From assembly GCF_042675705.1 (NCBI RefSeq), contig NZ_JBHTJJ010000005.1: 64,000 nucleotides of DNA; one strand, 5' to 3'. The first letter of the stretch is position 1; every line of letters starts with the position of its first letter. The notes beneath the pieces were generated by a model that saw only the letters and a list, made by a program, of their open reading frames with translations, was not told the origin of the DNA and searched no databases. The translations under genes and the position numbers were made by a program. This document shows positions 34,948 through 43,585 of this stretch, in pieces. The DNA comes from Ruegeria arenilitoris (lineage in GTDB: Bacteria > Pseudomonadota > Alphaproteobacteria > Rhodobacterales > Rhodobacteraceae).

Positions 34948-36042
34948 ATGGATAAGATGCCCAAATGGGCCGACGTCATTCTGATCCCGCTCATCAGTCT
35001 GATCCTGGCCGCAATCCTGTCGACACTGGTCATTCTGGCCATTGGCGAAAACCCGGTCGAGGCGGTGAACCTGATGGTCACCGGCGCGCTGGGGTCGACC
35101 TATGGCTGGGGTTATACCCTGTATTATGCCACCAACTTCATGTTCACCGGTCTGGCGGTTGCAGTGGCCTTCCACGCACGTCTGTTCAACATCGGCGGCG
35201 AAGGTCAGGCCATGTTGGGCGGACTGGGCGTAGCCATGGTGTGCCTCTATGTGCCGTGGCCGCATTGGAGCATCGCTCTGCTGGCTGCGATGGCCGCCGG
35301 CATGCTGTTCGGCGCGGCTTGGGCTGCGATACCGGCCTATCTGCAGGCCAAGCGCGGCAGCCATATCGTGATCACCACGATCATGTTCAACTTCATCGCT
35401 GCGGCGCTGCTGAACTACATGCTGGTCAACGTGATGCGACCGGCCGGCTCGCAGGACCCGGCGACCGCCCGCTTTGCCGAGGCGGTACATCTGCCCACCC
35501 TGCACGAGATGCTGGCCCCGATCGGGATCAACTTCTCCAAGGCGGCTCCGGCCAACATCTCGCTGATCATCGCGGTCATCGCCTGCATCGTAGTCTGGGC
35601 GCTGATCTGGCGCACTCGCCTGGGCTATGAAATTCGGGCTTATGGGCATTCGGAAACCGGTGCGGTCTATGCCGGTATCTCACCGGTGCGCATCACCATC
35701 GTGGCGATGCTGATTTCGGGCGCTCTGGCGGGCCTGATGGCAATCAACAACGTCATGGGTGAGGCCGAGCGGCTGGTTCTGAACTCGACCGAGGGCGCGG
35801 GCTTCATCGGCATCGCGGTGGCCCTGATGGGCCGCTCGCACCCGTTCGGCGTATTCCTCGCGGCCATCCTGTTTGGCTTCCTCTATCAGGGGGGCGCTGA
35901 ACTGGCCCTGTGGACCTCGATCCCGCGCGAACTGATCGTGGTGATCCAGGCACTGGTGATCCTTTTCACCGGGGCGCTGGACAACATGGTCCGCATGCCG
36001 CTTGAAAAGCTGTTCCTGGCCCTGCGGAAGGAGACGAACTGA
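34948..36042 (+). CDS. ABC transporter permease (nucleoside/BMP type, first subunit)
   Basis: The 364-residue polytopic protein belongs to the BPD_transp_2 (RbsC-like) family. It has MFTGLAVAVAFHARLFNIGGEGQAMLGG near residue 65 and the coupling-loop region GYEIRAYGHSETGAVYAGIS near residue 230. The ATG at 34948 lies one base after the ATPase stop and is preceded by GGGGGAGG. It forms the membrane channel with the next gene product. The substrate is inferred to be purine nucleosides from the BMP receptor. Confidence 0.9.
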   Translation: MDKMPKWADVILIPLISLILAAILSTLVILAIGENPVEAVNLMVTGALGSTYGWGYTLYYATNFMFTGLAVAVAFHARLFNIGGEGQAMLGGLGVAMVCLYVPWPHWSIALLAAMAAGMLFGAAWAAIPAYLQAKRGSHIVITTIMFNFIAAALLNYMLVNVMRPAGSQDPATARFAEAVHLPTLHEMLAPIGINFSKAAPANISLIIAVIACIVVWALIWRTRLGYEIRAYGHSETGAVYAGISPVRITIVAMLISGALAGLMAINNVMGEAERLVLNSTEGAGFIGIAVALMGRSHPFGVFLAAILFGFLYQGGAELALWTSIPRELIVVIQALVILFTGALDNMVRMPLEKLFLALRKETN

Positions 36043-37010
36043 TGGAGTTGTTCCTGACGATCGTCCAGGTTTTGGACTCGACCATTCGCCTGGCCACGCC
36101 GCTGCTGCTGGCCTGTCTGGCCGGCTTGTATTCGGAACGCGCTGGCATCTTCGACATCGGGCTGGAAGGCAAGATGCTGATGGCGGCATTCTTTTCGGCC
36201 GCCGTTGCCGCGGTCACCGGGTCGGTATGGCTGGGCCTGCTGGCCGGCATCGCATCGTCCTTGGCGCTGTCTGGCCTGCACGGGCTTGCCTCGATCACGT
36301 TCCGGGGCAACCAGCTGATTTCCGGTGTCGCCATCAACTTTCTGGCTGCCGGCATGACCGTGCTGGTGGCGCAGGACTGGTTCCAGCAAGGCGGCCGCAC
36401 GCCGTCGCTGTTCGGAGGCGGCCGGTTCGAGCCAATCAACTTCCCCTTCGCCGAGGCACTGAGCGGTGTGCCGATCATCGGCCCCATCTATGCCGAGCTG
36501 CTCTCAGGCCACTCGATTCTTGTTTACGTGGCGTTCCTGATGGTGCCCGCCACCTGGTGGGTGCTGTTCCGCACCCGCTTTGGCCTGCGCCTGCGCGCCG
36601 TGGGTGAAAACCCGGCGGCAGTGGACACCGCGGGCGTCTCGGTGGTGGGGCTTCGCTACGCGGCCGTCGCCATCTGTGGCGTGCTATGTGGCATCGCCGG
36701 GGCCTATTTGGCTACCGCGTTGCAGGCAGGGTTCGTCAAAGACATGACGGCCGGCCGGGGCTTTATCGCACTGGCCGCACTGATCTTCGCCAAGTGGCGG
36801 CCGTGGCACGCCATGTGGGCGTGTTTGCTGTTCGGGCTGCTGCAGGCGGTTGCTTTGCGGTTCCAGAATATCGACCTGGGCGGCATCATAATCCCCGTTC
36901 AGGTCATGGACGCGCTGCCCTATATTCTGACCGTGGTGATCCTGGCGGGTTTCGTCGGCAAAGCGGTCCCGCCAAGGGCCGGTGGCGAGCCCTATGTGAA
37001 AGAGCGCTGA
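36042..37010 (+). CDS. ABC transporter permease (nucleoside/BMP type, second subunit)
   Basis: The 322-residue permease has LACLAGLYSERAGIFDIGLEGKMLM near residue 25, ITFRGNQLISGVAINFLA, and the coupling element RLRAVGENPAAVDTAGVSV near residue 185. These are typical of the YufQ/NupC-like partner in BMP transporters. The start overlaps the stop of the first permease by one base (TGATG). A terminator follows at 37022, marking the end of the operon. Confidence 0.9.
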   Translation: MELFLTIVQVLDSTIRLATPLLLACLAGLYSERAGIFDIGLEGKMLMAAFFSAAVAAVTGSVWLGLLAGIASSLALSGLHGLASITFRGNQLISGVAINFLAAGMTVLVAQDWFQQGGRTPSLFGGGRFEPINFPFAEALSGVPIIGPIYAELLSGHSILVYVAFLMVPATWWVLFRTRFGLRLRAVGENPAAVDTAGVSVVGLRYAAVAICGVLCGIAGAYLATALQAGFVKDMTAGRGFIALAALIFAKWRPWHAMWACLLFGLLQAVALRFQNIDLGGIIIPVQVMDALPYILTVVILAGFVGKAVPPRAGGEPYVKER

Positions 37011-37021
37011 TAAGGCCAGTT

Positions 37022-37045
37022 CAGGACTGCTTTTCAGTCCTGTTT
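37022..37045 (+). terminator. Terminator of the nucleoside ABC operon
   Basis: CAGGACTG (37022-37029) and CAGTCCTG (37035-37042) form a perfect 8-bp stem with a CTTTT loop, followed by TTT. It is 11 bases after the permease stop. Confidence 0.75.
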
Positions 37046-37053
37046 GCTGCAAA

Positions 37054-37083
37054 GCGGCATGCAGAGTTGATTTTGCATGCCGC
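37054..37083. repeat. Perfect 10-bp inverted repeat before the first TauE/SafE gene
   Basis: GCGGCATGCA (37054-37063) and TGCATGCCGC (37074-37083) are separated by 10 bases, 17 bases before the permease ATG. It could be an operator, a leader hairpin or a second terminator; there is no T-run after it. Confidence 0.6.
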
Positions 37084-37100
37084 AAGCGCTCTAAGAGGGT

Positions 37101-38024
37101 ATGCACGTCTACCTTCCCATAGCCGAAGTATCCGTTAGCCCGTTTGTCCTGCTGGCGATTGGTGTTTCTGTGGGCGTTCTGTCCGGCATGTTCGGAGTGG
37201 GAGGCGGTTTTCTGATCACGCCACTGCTGTTTCTGATCGGTATTCCGCCGGCGGTCGCCGTGGCAACATCGGCCAACCAGGTCGTGGCATCCTCATTTTC
37301 GGGGCTGATGGCACATCTCAAGCGCAGGACCGTAGACCTGAAGATGGGATCGGTTCTGCTGGGTGGCGGCCTGCTGGGCGCGACGCTGGGGATGCTCGTC
37401 TTCAACTATCTCAAGCATTTGGGGCAGGTCGATCTGGCGGTCCAGCTGTGTTACGTCGTGTTTCTTGGCCTCATCGGCACCTTGATGTTCGTTGAGAGCC
37501 TGCGTGCAATCCGCCGGTCACGAGCAGCGGGCGGCACCCCACCGACCGCACGTCGCCAACGCACCTGGGTTCATGCACTGCCGTTCAAAATGCGGTTCCG
37601 CGAGTCAAGCCTGTACATCTCGGTCATTCCACCCATCCTGGTCGGCTTTGGCGTCGGAATCCTGTCGGCCATCATGGGCGTTGGCGGCGGGTTCATCATG
37701 GTTCCGGCAATGATCTATATCCTGGGAATGCCAACAAATGTGGTGATCGGAACCTCGCTGTTTCAGATCATTTTCGTGGCCGGGTTCACGACGATGATAC
37801 ACGCTTCGACCAACTACAGCGTGGATATCGTGCTGGCCTTGTTCCTGTTGATCGGGGGTGTCGTTGGAGCCCAGTTCGGCAGCATGGTCGGCGCCCGGTT
37901 GAAGGCTGAGCAGCTGCGGGTTTTGCTGGCGGTACTGGTCATGATCGTGGCCGGAAAAGTCGGGCTGGAACTGATCGTGGCTCCGACAGAATACTATTCG
38001 CTATCTGAATTGGCGGGGGTTTGA
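37101..38024 (+). CDS. TauE/SafE family sulfite/organosulfonate exporter-like permease (tandem copy 1)
   Basis: The 307-residue protein has about eight membrane segments and the repeated family signature: GMFGVGGGFLITPLL near residue 30 and AIMGVGGGFIMVPAMIY near residue 190. TauE/SafE proteins export sulfite, sulfoacetate or similar anions, but substrates vary. It is very similar over its full length to the next gene, evidence of tandem duplication. A TIGR02186-family gene follows the second copy, a linkage seen in alphaproteobacteria. Confidence 0.88.
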   Translation: MHVYLPIAEVSVSPFVLLAIGVSVGVLSGMFGVGGGFLITPLLFLIGIPPAVAVATSANQVVASSFSGLMAHLKRRTVDLKMGSVLLGGGLLGATLGMLVFNYLKHLGQVDLAVQLCYVVFLGLIGTLMFVESLRAIRRSRAAGGTPPTARRQRTWVHALPFKMRFRESSLYISVIPPILVGFGVGILSAIMGVGGGFIMVPAMIYILGMPTNVVIGTSLFQIIFVAGFTTMIHASTNYSVDIVLALFLLIGGVVGAQFGSMVGARLKAEQLRVLLAVLVMIVAGKVGLELIVAPTEYYSLSELAGV

Positions 38025-38145
38025 CCGTGACCAGTTTTTCCCTCGAAACCGCCGTGTACTCGCCAGTGCATTCCCTCGCCCAACGCAGCGCACCCACCTT
38101 TGATCGTTGTAACCAGTCCACCGCAGCACGGATCGGCTAGACCAC

Positions 38146-39066
38146 ATGCATATCTACCTGCCTATCGCCGAAGTTTCCGTAAACGCCTTTCTGCTGCTTG
38201 GCCTCGGCGGCATGGTGGGAATCCTGTCCGGCATGTTCGGTGTCGGTGGCGGCTTTTTGATGACCCCGCTGCTGTTCTTTATCGGCATTCCACCCGCCGT
38301 TGCCGTGGCAACCGAGGCGAACCAGATCGTTGCCTCGTCATTCTCGGGCGTGCTGGCGCATTTCCGAAGAAAGACGGTCGATCTGAAGATGGGCACGGTC
38401 CTTCTTGTGGGTGGTCTGATTGGCGCCGCCGTGGGCGTTGTCTTCTTCAACTATCTCAAAAGCCTGGGTCAGGTCGATCTGCTGGTCAAGCTTTGCTATG
38501 TCGTCTTTCTGGGCGTCATTGGCGGGCTGATGTTCTTTGAAAGCCTCAATGCACTGCGCAGGTCCCGAAAAGCCGGTGCAGTCCCTGTCAAACGGCGCCA
38601 GAGGGGGTGGATCCACGCCCTGCCGTTCAAGATGCGGTTCCGGACCTCGGGGCTGTATATCTCAGTCATCCCGCCGGTGCTTGTCGGCCTGTTCGTCGGC
38701 GTGTTGTCGGCGATCATGGGCGTGGGCGGCGGGTTCATCATGGTGCCCGCCATGATCTACCTGCTGGGAATGCCGACCAAAGTGGTTGTGGGGACATCCC
38801 TTTTCCAGATTATTTTCGTCACTGGCTTCACCACCATGCTGCACGCCACGACCAACTTTACGGTCGATATCGTGCTGGCTGTCCTACTGTTGGTTGGCGG
38901 GGTGATCGGGGCTCAGATCGGGACCGTGCTGGGGGCACGCATCCCGGCCGAGCAGCTGCGTGTTCTGCTGGCCGCTCTTGTTTTGGCGGTTTGCGGCAAG
39001 CTGGCCCTGGATCTGTTGTTGCAACCGGCCGAGCTCTATTCGCTTGGCACCGATGGGGGGCATTGA
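38146..39066 (+). CDS. TauE/SafE family permease (tandem copy 2)
   Basis: The 306-residue paralogue of the preceding gene shares MH(V/I)YLPIAEVSV, GMFGVGGGFL, PPAVAVAT and AIMGVGGGFIMVPAMIY at the same positions, roughly 70 percent identical by eye. The least similar parts are the N-terminal first membrane segment and the loop near residue 150. A 121-base gap separates the copies, enough for a separate promoter. Its stop is directly followed by the TIGR02186 gene, so those two are probably co-translated. Confidence 0.88.
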   Translation: MHIYLPIAEVSVNAFLLLGLGGMVGILSGMFGVGGGFLMTPLLFFIGIPPAVAVATEANQIVASSFSGVLAHFRRKTVDLKMGTVLLVGGLIGAAVGVVFFNYLKSLGQVDLLVKLCYVVFLGVIGGLMFFESLNALRRSRKAGAVPVKRRQRGWIHALPFKMRFRTSGLYISVIPPVLVGLFVGVLSAIMGVGGGFIMVPAMIYLLGMPTKVVVGTSLFQIIFVTGFTTMLHATTNFTVDIVLAVLLLVGGVIGAQIGTVLGARIPAEQLRVLLAALVLAVCGKLALDLLLQPAELYSLGTDGGH

Positions 39067-39067
39067 C

Positions 39068-39832
39068 GTGTTGCGCTGGTTCATCGCCCTTGTATTCATG
39101 ACCCTCCCCGCCCATGCCGCGGATGAGCAGGTCGTTCTTGGCCTCAGCCAGGATCGCGTAGCCATCACCGCCGATTTCGATGGATCCGAGATTCTGATCT
39201 TTGGCGCCGTCAAGCGCGAAGCGCCTATCCCGCCCGGCCCTCCGCTTGAGGTGATCGTGGCAGTCGCGGGCCCGTCCGAGCCGGTCATGGTGCGGCGCAA
39301 GGAAAAGAAATTCGGCATCTGGGTGAATACCGACAGCGTTCTGGTCGATTCCGCACCCAGCTTCTACGCAGTCGCCACAAGCGCGCCGTTCACGGACATC
39401 ATCACCGACACCGAAGACCTGCGCTATCGCATCTCGATCCGGCGCGCGATCCGGTCCGTCGGGGCGGCCATGCATATCCGGGAGGCGCAGAATTTCGCCC
39501 GGGCTGTCGTTAGGATCCGCGAGGATGAGGGCCTGTATTCGATCCGTGAGAACACGGTTGCCGTGGATGAGCAAACGCTATTCCGCACCTCCATCGAGAT
39601 GCCGGCCGACCTGACCGAAGGCGACTACCTGACCCGCATCTTCCTGATGCGGAATGGCGAAGTCATTTCGCAGTTCGAGACGGTTATCGACGTTCGGAAA
39701 GTCGGGCTCGAGCGGTTTCTCTACAACATGTCGCGCCAACAGCCGGTCTGGTACGGGTTGATGTCCCTTGTCATTGCCATCGCCGCAGGCTGGGGCGCTT
39801 CGACGGCTTTCCGACTGCTGCGCGAAAACTGA
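39068..39832 (+). CDS. TIGR02186 family putative membrane-anchored protein
   Basis: The 254-residue protein has a signal peptide (LRWFIALVFMTLPAHAA), a long extracytoplasmic domain (VVLGLSQDRVAITADFDGSEILIFGAV, VMVRRKEKKFGIWVNTDS), and a C-terminal membrane anchor (WYGLMSLVIAIAAGWGAST). It matches the alphaproteobacterial TIGR02186 family of unknown function, which is regularly linked to TauE/SafE genes. The GTG at 39068 is preceded by a G-run; ATG at 39053 is an alternative. It probably works with the adjacent permease at the membrane. Confidence 0.82.
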   Translation: MLRWFIALVFMTLPAHAADEQVVLGLSQDRVAITADFDGSEILIFGAVKREAPIPPGPPLEVIVAVAGPSEPVMVRRKEKKFGIWVNTDSVLVDSAPSFYAVATSAPFTDIITDTEDLRYRISIRRAIRSVGAAMHIREAQNFARAVVRIREDEGLYSIRENTVAVDEQTLFRTSIEMPADLTEGDYLTRIFLMRNGEVISQFETVIDVRKVGLERFLYNMSRQQPVWYGLMSLVIAIAAGWGASTAFRLLREN

Positions 39833-39835
39833 CCG

Positions 39836-40564
39836 CTACCCGCGCCCTATATACGGCATCGTCGTTGCCATCACGGTCATGAACTGGACGTTGGCTTCGG
39901 GCGGCAGGCTGGCCATGTGCAGGACCGAGCGCGCGGCATCTTCGACCGCCATCGTCGGATCAGGCTCGCGCCCTTCGGCAACCGCCGTATCGACCAGGGT
40001 CTGCACCATCTGGGTTCTGGCATTTCCGATGTCAATCTGCCCACAGGCGATACCATGAGCGCGGCCGTCAAGCGTCAGGCTTCGTGTCAGCCCGGTTATC
40101 GCGTGTTTGGTGGCGGTGTAGTGAACCGAATTCGGGCGCGGTACATGCGCCGCGATCGAGCCGTTGTTGATGATGCGGCCCCCCTGGGGCACCTGCCTGC
40201 GCATCATGCCAAAGGCCGCGCGGGCACCCAGAAACATCCCGTTCAGGTTCACGTTGACGCTCTGATACCAGTCGTCCAGCGTGATCTCGTCGATCGTTCC
40301 CGCGGGGGCAAGGATCCCCGCGTTGTTGAACAAAACATCCAACCGTCCAGCCTGCGCCTGAAATTCATCGAACGCCGCCGACACCGCTTTGGGGTCGGTT
40401 ACGTCGGCCACCAGGGGAATGGCGTTTTCGCGCGTTGCGGCCATCTGGCTCAGCTTGTCCGCACTGCGCGCCAGCAGGCCGACCTTCCAACCCTGGTCCA
40501 GAAACAGCTCGGCCGTCGCCCGCCCAATGCCCGAACTCGCCCCGGTTACGATGATCGTCTTCAC
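39836..40564 (-). CDS. Short-chain dehydrogenase/reductase (SDR)
   Basis: The 242-residue classical SDR has the cofactor motif TGASSGIG near residue 7, FNNAGIL near 80, the catalytic Ser in NNGSIAAH, and the YxxxK in VHYTATKHAITG near 150. It is an NAD(P)-dependent oxidoreductase with unknown substrate. The start is GTG, preceded by GGAGGCGGAGGAG, and overlaps the helicase stop by four bases. Confidence 0.88.
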   Translation of the reverse strand: MKTIIVTGASSGIGRATAELFLDQGWKVGLLARSADKLSQMAATRENAIPLVADVTDPKAVSAAFDEFQAQAGRLDVLFNNAGILAPAGTIDEITLDDWYQSVNVNLNGMFLGARAAFGMMRRQVPQGGRIINNGSIAAHVPRPNSVHYTATKHAITGLTRSLTLDGRAHGIACGQIDIGNARTQMVQTLVDTAVAEGREPDPTMAVEDAARSVLHMASLPPEANVQFMTVMATTMPYIGRG

Positions 40565-42093
40565 GTCTCCTCCGCCTCCAGCGTAAGTTTTGCAGCCGAG
40601 ACCGCGCGCAGGTCGTGAACCCGCAACGGGTGGCTTGGTTTGGACAGCCGGTTGCGCACCACCCAGATCAGCCGCTCTTGCGCGCGGGTGATGGCCACAT
40701 AGGCCAGCCGTTTCCACAGGGGTTGCCCGGCCTCGGTCCGGCCCATGCGGGCGGCGGCATAAAGGTCAGGGGCAAAGACCTGCACCGTGTCCCATTGCGA
40801 GCCCTGCGCCTTGTGGATCGTCACGGCGGCCCCATGCAGAAACGTGGCCCCCATGCGCGCGGCAAAGGGGATGAACGGCTCTTCCTCGTCCGGTTTTTCG
40901 ATCTGCACGATCGAGGCGGCGCTGACCTGCGGGTCTTCGGCCCCCATGACATGCAGCCGCGAGAACCCCGGCTTGCGCCCCGGTCCCAGATAGATCACCT
41001 GTGCGCCCTTGATCAGCCCGCGCGCCTCGAGGTCGAGCCGCTTCTTGCGGTGCTTGAGCGGCAACTCGATCCCGTCGCAGATCAACGGTTCGCCTTCCAA
41101 CAGCTCGGTTTCGGGAGCCCCATGCACCTGGCGGAAGGCCTGGATCAGCCGGATACGCGTCGCGTTCCGCCAGACCAGAACCGGGCTGCGGGCCATCAGA
41201 TCGACCTCGACCCGCTGGCCCCAGACCACGCGGTCATCCTTGCGGGCAGTCTGCTCGACAAGACGTTCGAAATCCTCGAACCCCATGGCCGGATCGGCCA
41301 GCGCATGGGCCAGATCCAGAATGGGGTTGTCGGCCTCTTGCCGGTGCACCCGGTGCAGGATCAGCTTGCGCGGTTCCGGCAAAGCATCGAACACCATCGA
41401 CCCGGACTGGTTCACCGGTGCCAACTGCGCCGGGTCGCCGAACAGCAGCAGGGTGGGAAAGATCTCTTTGAGATCCTCGAACTGCCGGTCATCCAGCATC
41501 GAAGCCTCATCGACGAACCCGATATCCAACGGCTCGTCGCGCCGTTTCCAGCCGGTGATAAAATCCGATCCGCGTAGGCCGGCGGCGGCAAGGGCACCGG
41601 GGATGGACTTGTTGTTGGCGTAAAACGCGGCCGCGCGGTCCAGCGCCTCGTCGGTCAGGCCTTCGATCTCGGGGCGGTCGTCATTGCCGGCCAGCCATTC
41701 GGCGATCCGCTCGTATTCCGGATCATAGACGGGTGTGTAGAGAATCCGGTGAATGGTGGTGGCCGGAACACCGCGCAACCGCAGCACACTGGCGGCCTTG
41801 TTGGTCGGGGCCAGAATGGCAAGGCTGCGCTTGTCCTTCGATTTGCGGCTTTCATAGTCGCCCGAGACGAACTGAACTCCGGTCTCGGCCAGCGCCTTGT
41901 AGAGTTCGGCCAACAGCAGGGTTTTGCCCGACCCGGCCTTGCCGATCACCGCCATCACGCCCGATTCGCCTTGGCCGGGCAGCTTGAGCAGCGCATCGTC
42001 TTCCAGGTCCACGCCTGCGGTTTTCAGCATCTGGGCAATGCTGTCGAACGCGGCGGCCTGATCTTCGGAAAAAGTAACCTTGGGCAGAGACAT
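40561..42093 (-). CDS. RecD-like ATP-dependent DNA helicase (AAA family, UvrD C-terminal fold)
   Basis: The 510-residue superfamily 1 protein has Walker A VIGKAGSGKTLLLAE near residue 50, ILAPTNKAASVLR (motif Ia), Walker B IGFVDEASM, LLFGDPAQLAPV (motif III), and the C-terminal TIHKAQGSQWDTV and AYVAITRAQERLIWV (motifs V and VI). Unlike RecD of RecBCD it has no partner subunits nearby, so it resembles stand-alone RecD2-like helicases. It is co-oriented and overlapping with the SDR gene. Confidence 0.87.
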   Translation of the reverse strand: MSLPKVTFSEDQAAAFDSIAQMLKTAGVDLEDDALLKLPGQGESGVMAVIGKAGSGKTLLLAELYKALAETGVQFVSGDYESRKSKDKRSLAILAPTNKAASVLRLRGVPATTIHRILYTPVYDPEYERIAEWLAGNDDRPEIEGLTDEALDRAAAFYANNKSIPGALAAAGLRGSDFITGWKRRDEPLDIGFVDEASMLDDRQFEDLKEIFPTLLLFGDPAQLAPVNQSGSMVFDALPEPRKLILHRVHRQEADNPILDLAHALADPAMGFEDFERLVEQTARKDDRVVWGQRVEVDLMARSPVLVWRNATRIRLIQAFRQVHGAPETELLEGEPLICDGIELPLKHRKKRLDLEARGLIKGAQVIYLGPGRKPGFSRLHVMGAEDPQVSAASIVQIEKPDEEEPFIPFAARMGATFLHGAAVTIHKAQGSQWDTVQVFAPDLYAAARMGRTEAGQPLWKRLAYVAITRAQERLIWVVRNRLSKPSHPLRVHDLRAVSAAKLTLEAEET

Positions 42094-42144
42094 GGCGCGA
42101 CCCTACAGGGCCGCGCCAACCTGCGCCAGATGCGGAATACAACG

Positions 42145-42783
42145 TCAGGCAGTCAGTGCGAACCGATGCCGCGCGGCGGACCCGAAAGCCGTCTTGAACC
42201 ACAATCGCGACAGCTCACGCGGAATGCCCGCCCGCTCGGCCACGCGGTTGCAATCGTCAGCGGAATAGGGCCAAAGACCGACCGAGATCTGGTCACGGCC
42301 CGCCCCCTCAGAGCCCAAGACCACCGGCGAGGAACCGATCAGCCGATAGATACGGATCATCCTTGCATCAAAGACCCCGGCGATGTGGGTAAGACCGAAG
42401 CCTTCCATGATCTCCCCCCCGCTCAGCATGATTGCCCCGGCCGTGTGTGGATGAGCGGTGCGGGACAGGCAGAACCGCGTCACCTCCCAGATCAGCGGGC
42501 TGCGGATTGGGCTGCCGCCCGTCAGATGCCCGAACACCTCATTGACCATGACAGGGCCAGTCGTGGGCAATACCCGCATCGAGCCGCCGTGACTGCCGTC
42601 AGGCTCTTCCCAGATGACATAAAGCGGGTTCAGAGCATCATACTGATCCCGTTCCTCTCCTTTTGAATTGACATGAACATCCCATCCCAGGCGGGTTTTG
42701 AATTGATCGGCGCGGTCGCGAAACATCCCCTCGGCCAATTTTGGAAATTTATGAAGCTCGTCAGCGTAAACGTAACGCAGCAT
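42145..42783 (-). CDS. Acyl-homoserine-lactone synthase (LuxI family)
   Basis: The 212-residue protein has the invariant LuxI residues in order: Arg24, Phe28, Trp34, Asp46, Asp49, Arg70, Phe84, Glu100 and Arg103 (in IWEVTRFCL). It makes acyl-homoserine lactone signals from S-adenosylmethionine and acyl-ACP or acyl-CoA. Beside crotonyl-CoA carboxylase an unusual acyl donor is conceivable, but that is speculation. AAGGGGAA precedes the ATG, and the luxR-type gene lies 82 bases upstream in the same direction. Confidence 0.93.
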   Translation of the reverse strand: MLRYVYADELHKFPKLAEGMFRDRADQFKTRLGWDVHVNSKGEERDQYDALNPLYVIWEEPDGSHGGSMRVLPTTGPVMVNEVFGHLTGGSPIRSPLIWEVTRFCLSRTAHPHTAGAIMLSGGEIMEGFGLTHIAGVFDARMIRIYRLIGSSPVVLGSEGAGRDQISVGLWPYSADDCNRVAERAGIPRELSRLWFKTAFGSAARHRFALTA

Positions 42784-42797
42784 GACTTTTCCCCTTG

Positions 42798-42816
42798 TCG
42801 TCCAGTGCTGGAACGA
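42798..42816. promoter_or_regulatory. Candidate lux-box-like dyad before luxI
   Basis: TCGTCCAGTGCTGGAACGA shows outer arms TCGT/ACGA and inner arms TCCAG/CTGGA around the centre. The symmetry resembles a LuxR-family binding site. It lies only 15-33 bases before the luxI start codon, closer than usual for activation, so it may be coincidental or a repression site. Confidence 0.35.
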
Positions 42817-42849
42817 AGGGGGTACAAAGTCGTGGTTAATTTCCCGTGT

Positions 42850-42865
42850 GGCCCTCGCGCGGGCC
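42850..42865 (-). other. Short hairpin after luxR
   Basis: GGCCC (42850-42854) and GGGCC (42861-42865) form a 5-bp stem with a 6-base loop directly after the luxR stop. No T-run follows on the minus strand, so it is at best a weak terminator, and luxR-luxI read-through is likely. Confidence 0.35.
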
Positions 42866-43585
42866 TTAAACCACTATTAATCCTCTGCTGAGGGCAGTGG
42901 CGATGGCATGGGTTGTATTCAGCGCACCCAGCTTGGACCGGGCGCTTTCGATATAAACACGCAATGTGTGCTCGGAAATAGACAAGGAGTGCGCGACCTG
43001 CGCCCGGCTGTAGCCCAAGGCCAGCAGCGTCATCGCGTCGATCTCGCGCGGAGAGAGGCCGCGCGCGGATTCAGGTCTTCGGTCCTGCTCGAAATCCAAT
43101 GCTTTGCGGTTGAAGTAGTGGGCGAACAGTATCAACTCACGGCTGTAGGTCACGATGAAGGCTTCCCAAGCCTCGTCGCTGCAACTGTGGTTGACAGTAA
43201 AAAGCGCGAACTGGCCATTCGGCCCACGAATTGGGATCGAATAGCCCTGATTGCCGACACCATGATCCAAAGCATCTTGCAGAAAGGCTTTGGCGACCTT
43301 GCCGGACCAGTTCAGAGATTTCCAGTTGACCGGATGAAACCGCTGGAAGCAGCCCAGGATTACGGGATCTATTCGGTGATAGTTGCGCTCACGGTATCGA
43401 TCGGCCCAGGCATCCGGATAGGTGGTGTAGCCATATTGATCGCCAGCGCCATCGACCCAGTGATAGACGATGTGATCGACCTTCAGTTTGTCCCTGATGC
43501 GGACAGCAACCGCACCCAGCTCGTCAAGCGTGCTGGTGTTTTCCAAATCCTCCAGGATCTGGCTCAAATCGAACTGTGTTCCCAT
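42866..43585 (-). CDS. LuxR-family autoinducer-binding transcriptional regulator
   Basis: The 239-residue protein has an N-terminal autoinducer domain (residues 1-165) with the family's conserved aromatic/acid residues: YHWVDGAGDQYGY, YHRIDPVI, and GYSIPIRGPNGQFALFTV. It also has a C-terminal LuxR helix-turn-helix (GLSPREIDAMTLLALGYSRAQVAHSLSISEHTLRVYI region). It should bind the acyl-homoserine lactone made by the neighbouring synthase. An alternative in-frame ATG is at 43606. Both candidate starts lie inside the upstream small ORF and have weak ribosome sites. Confidence 0.9.
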   Translation of the reverse strand: MGTQFDLSQILEDLENTSTLDELGAVAVRIRDKLKVDHIVYHWVDGAGDQYGYTTYPDAWADRYRERNYHRIDPVILGCFQRFHPVNWKSLNWSGKVAKAFLQDALDHGVGNQGYSIPIRGPNGQFALFTVNHSCSDEAWEAFIVTYSRELILFAHYFNRKALDFEQDRRPESARGLSPREIDAMTLLALGYSRAQVAHSLSISEHTLRVYIESARSKLGALNTTHAIATALSRGLIVV

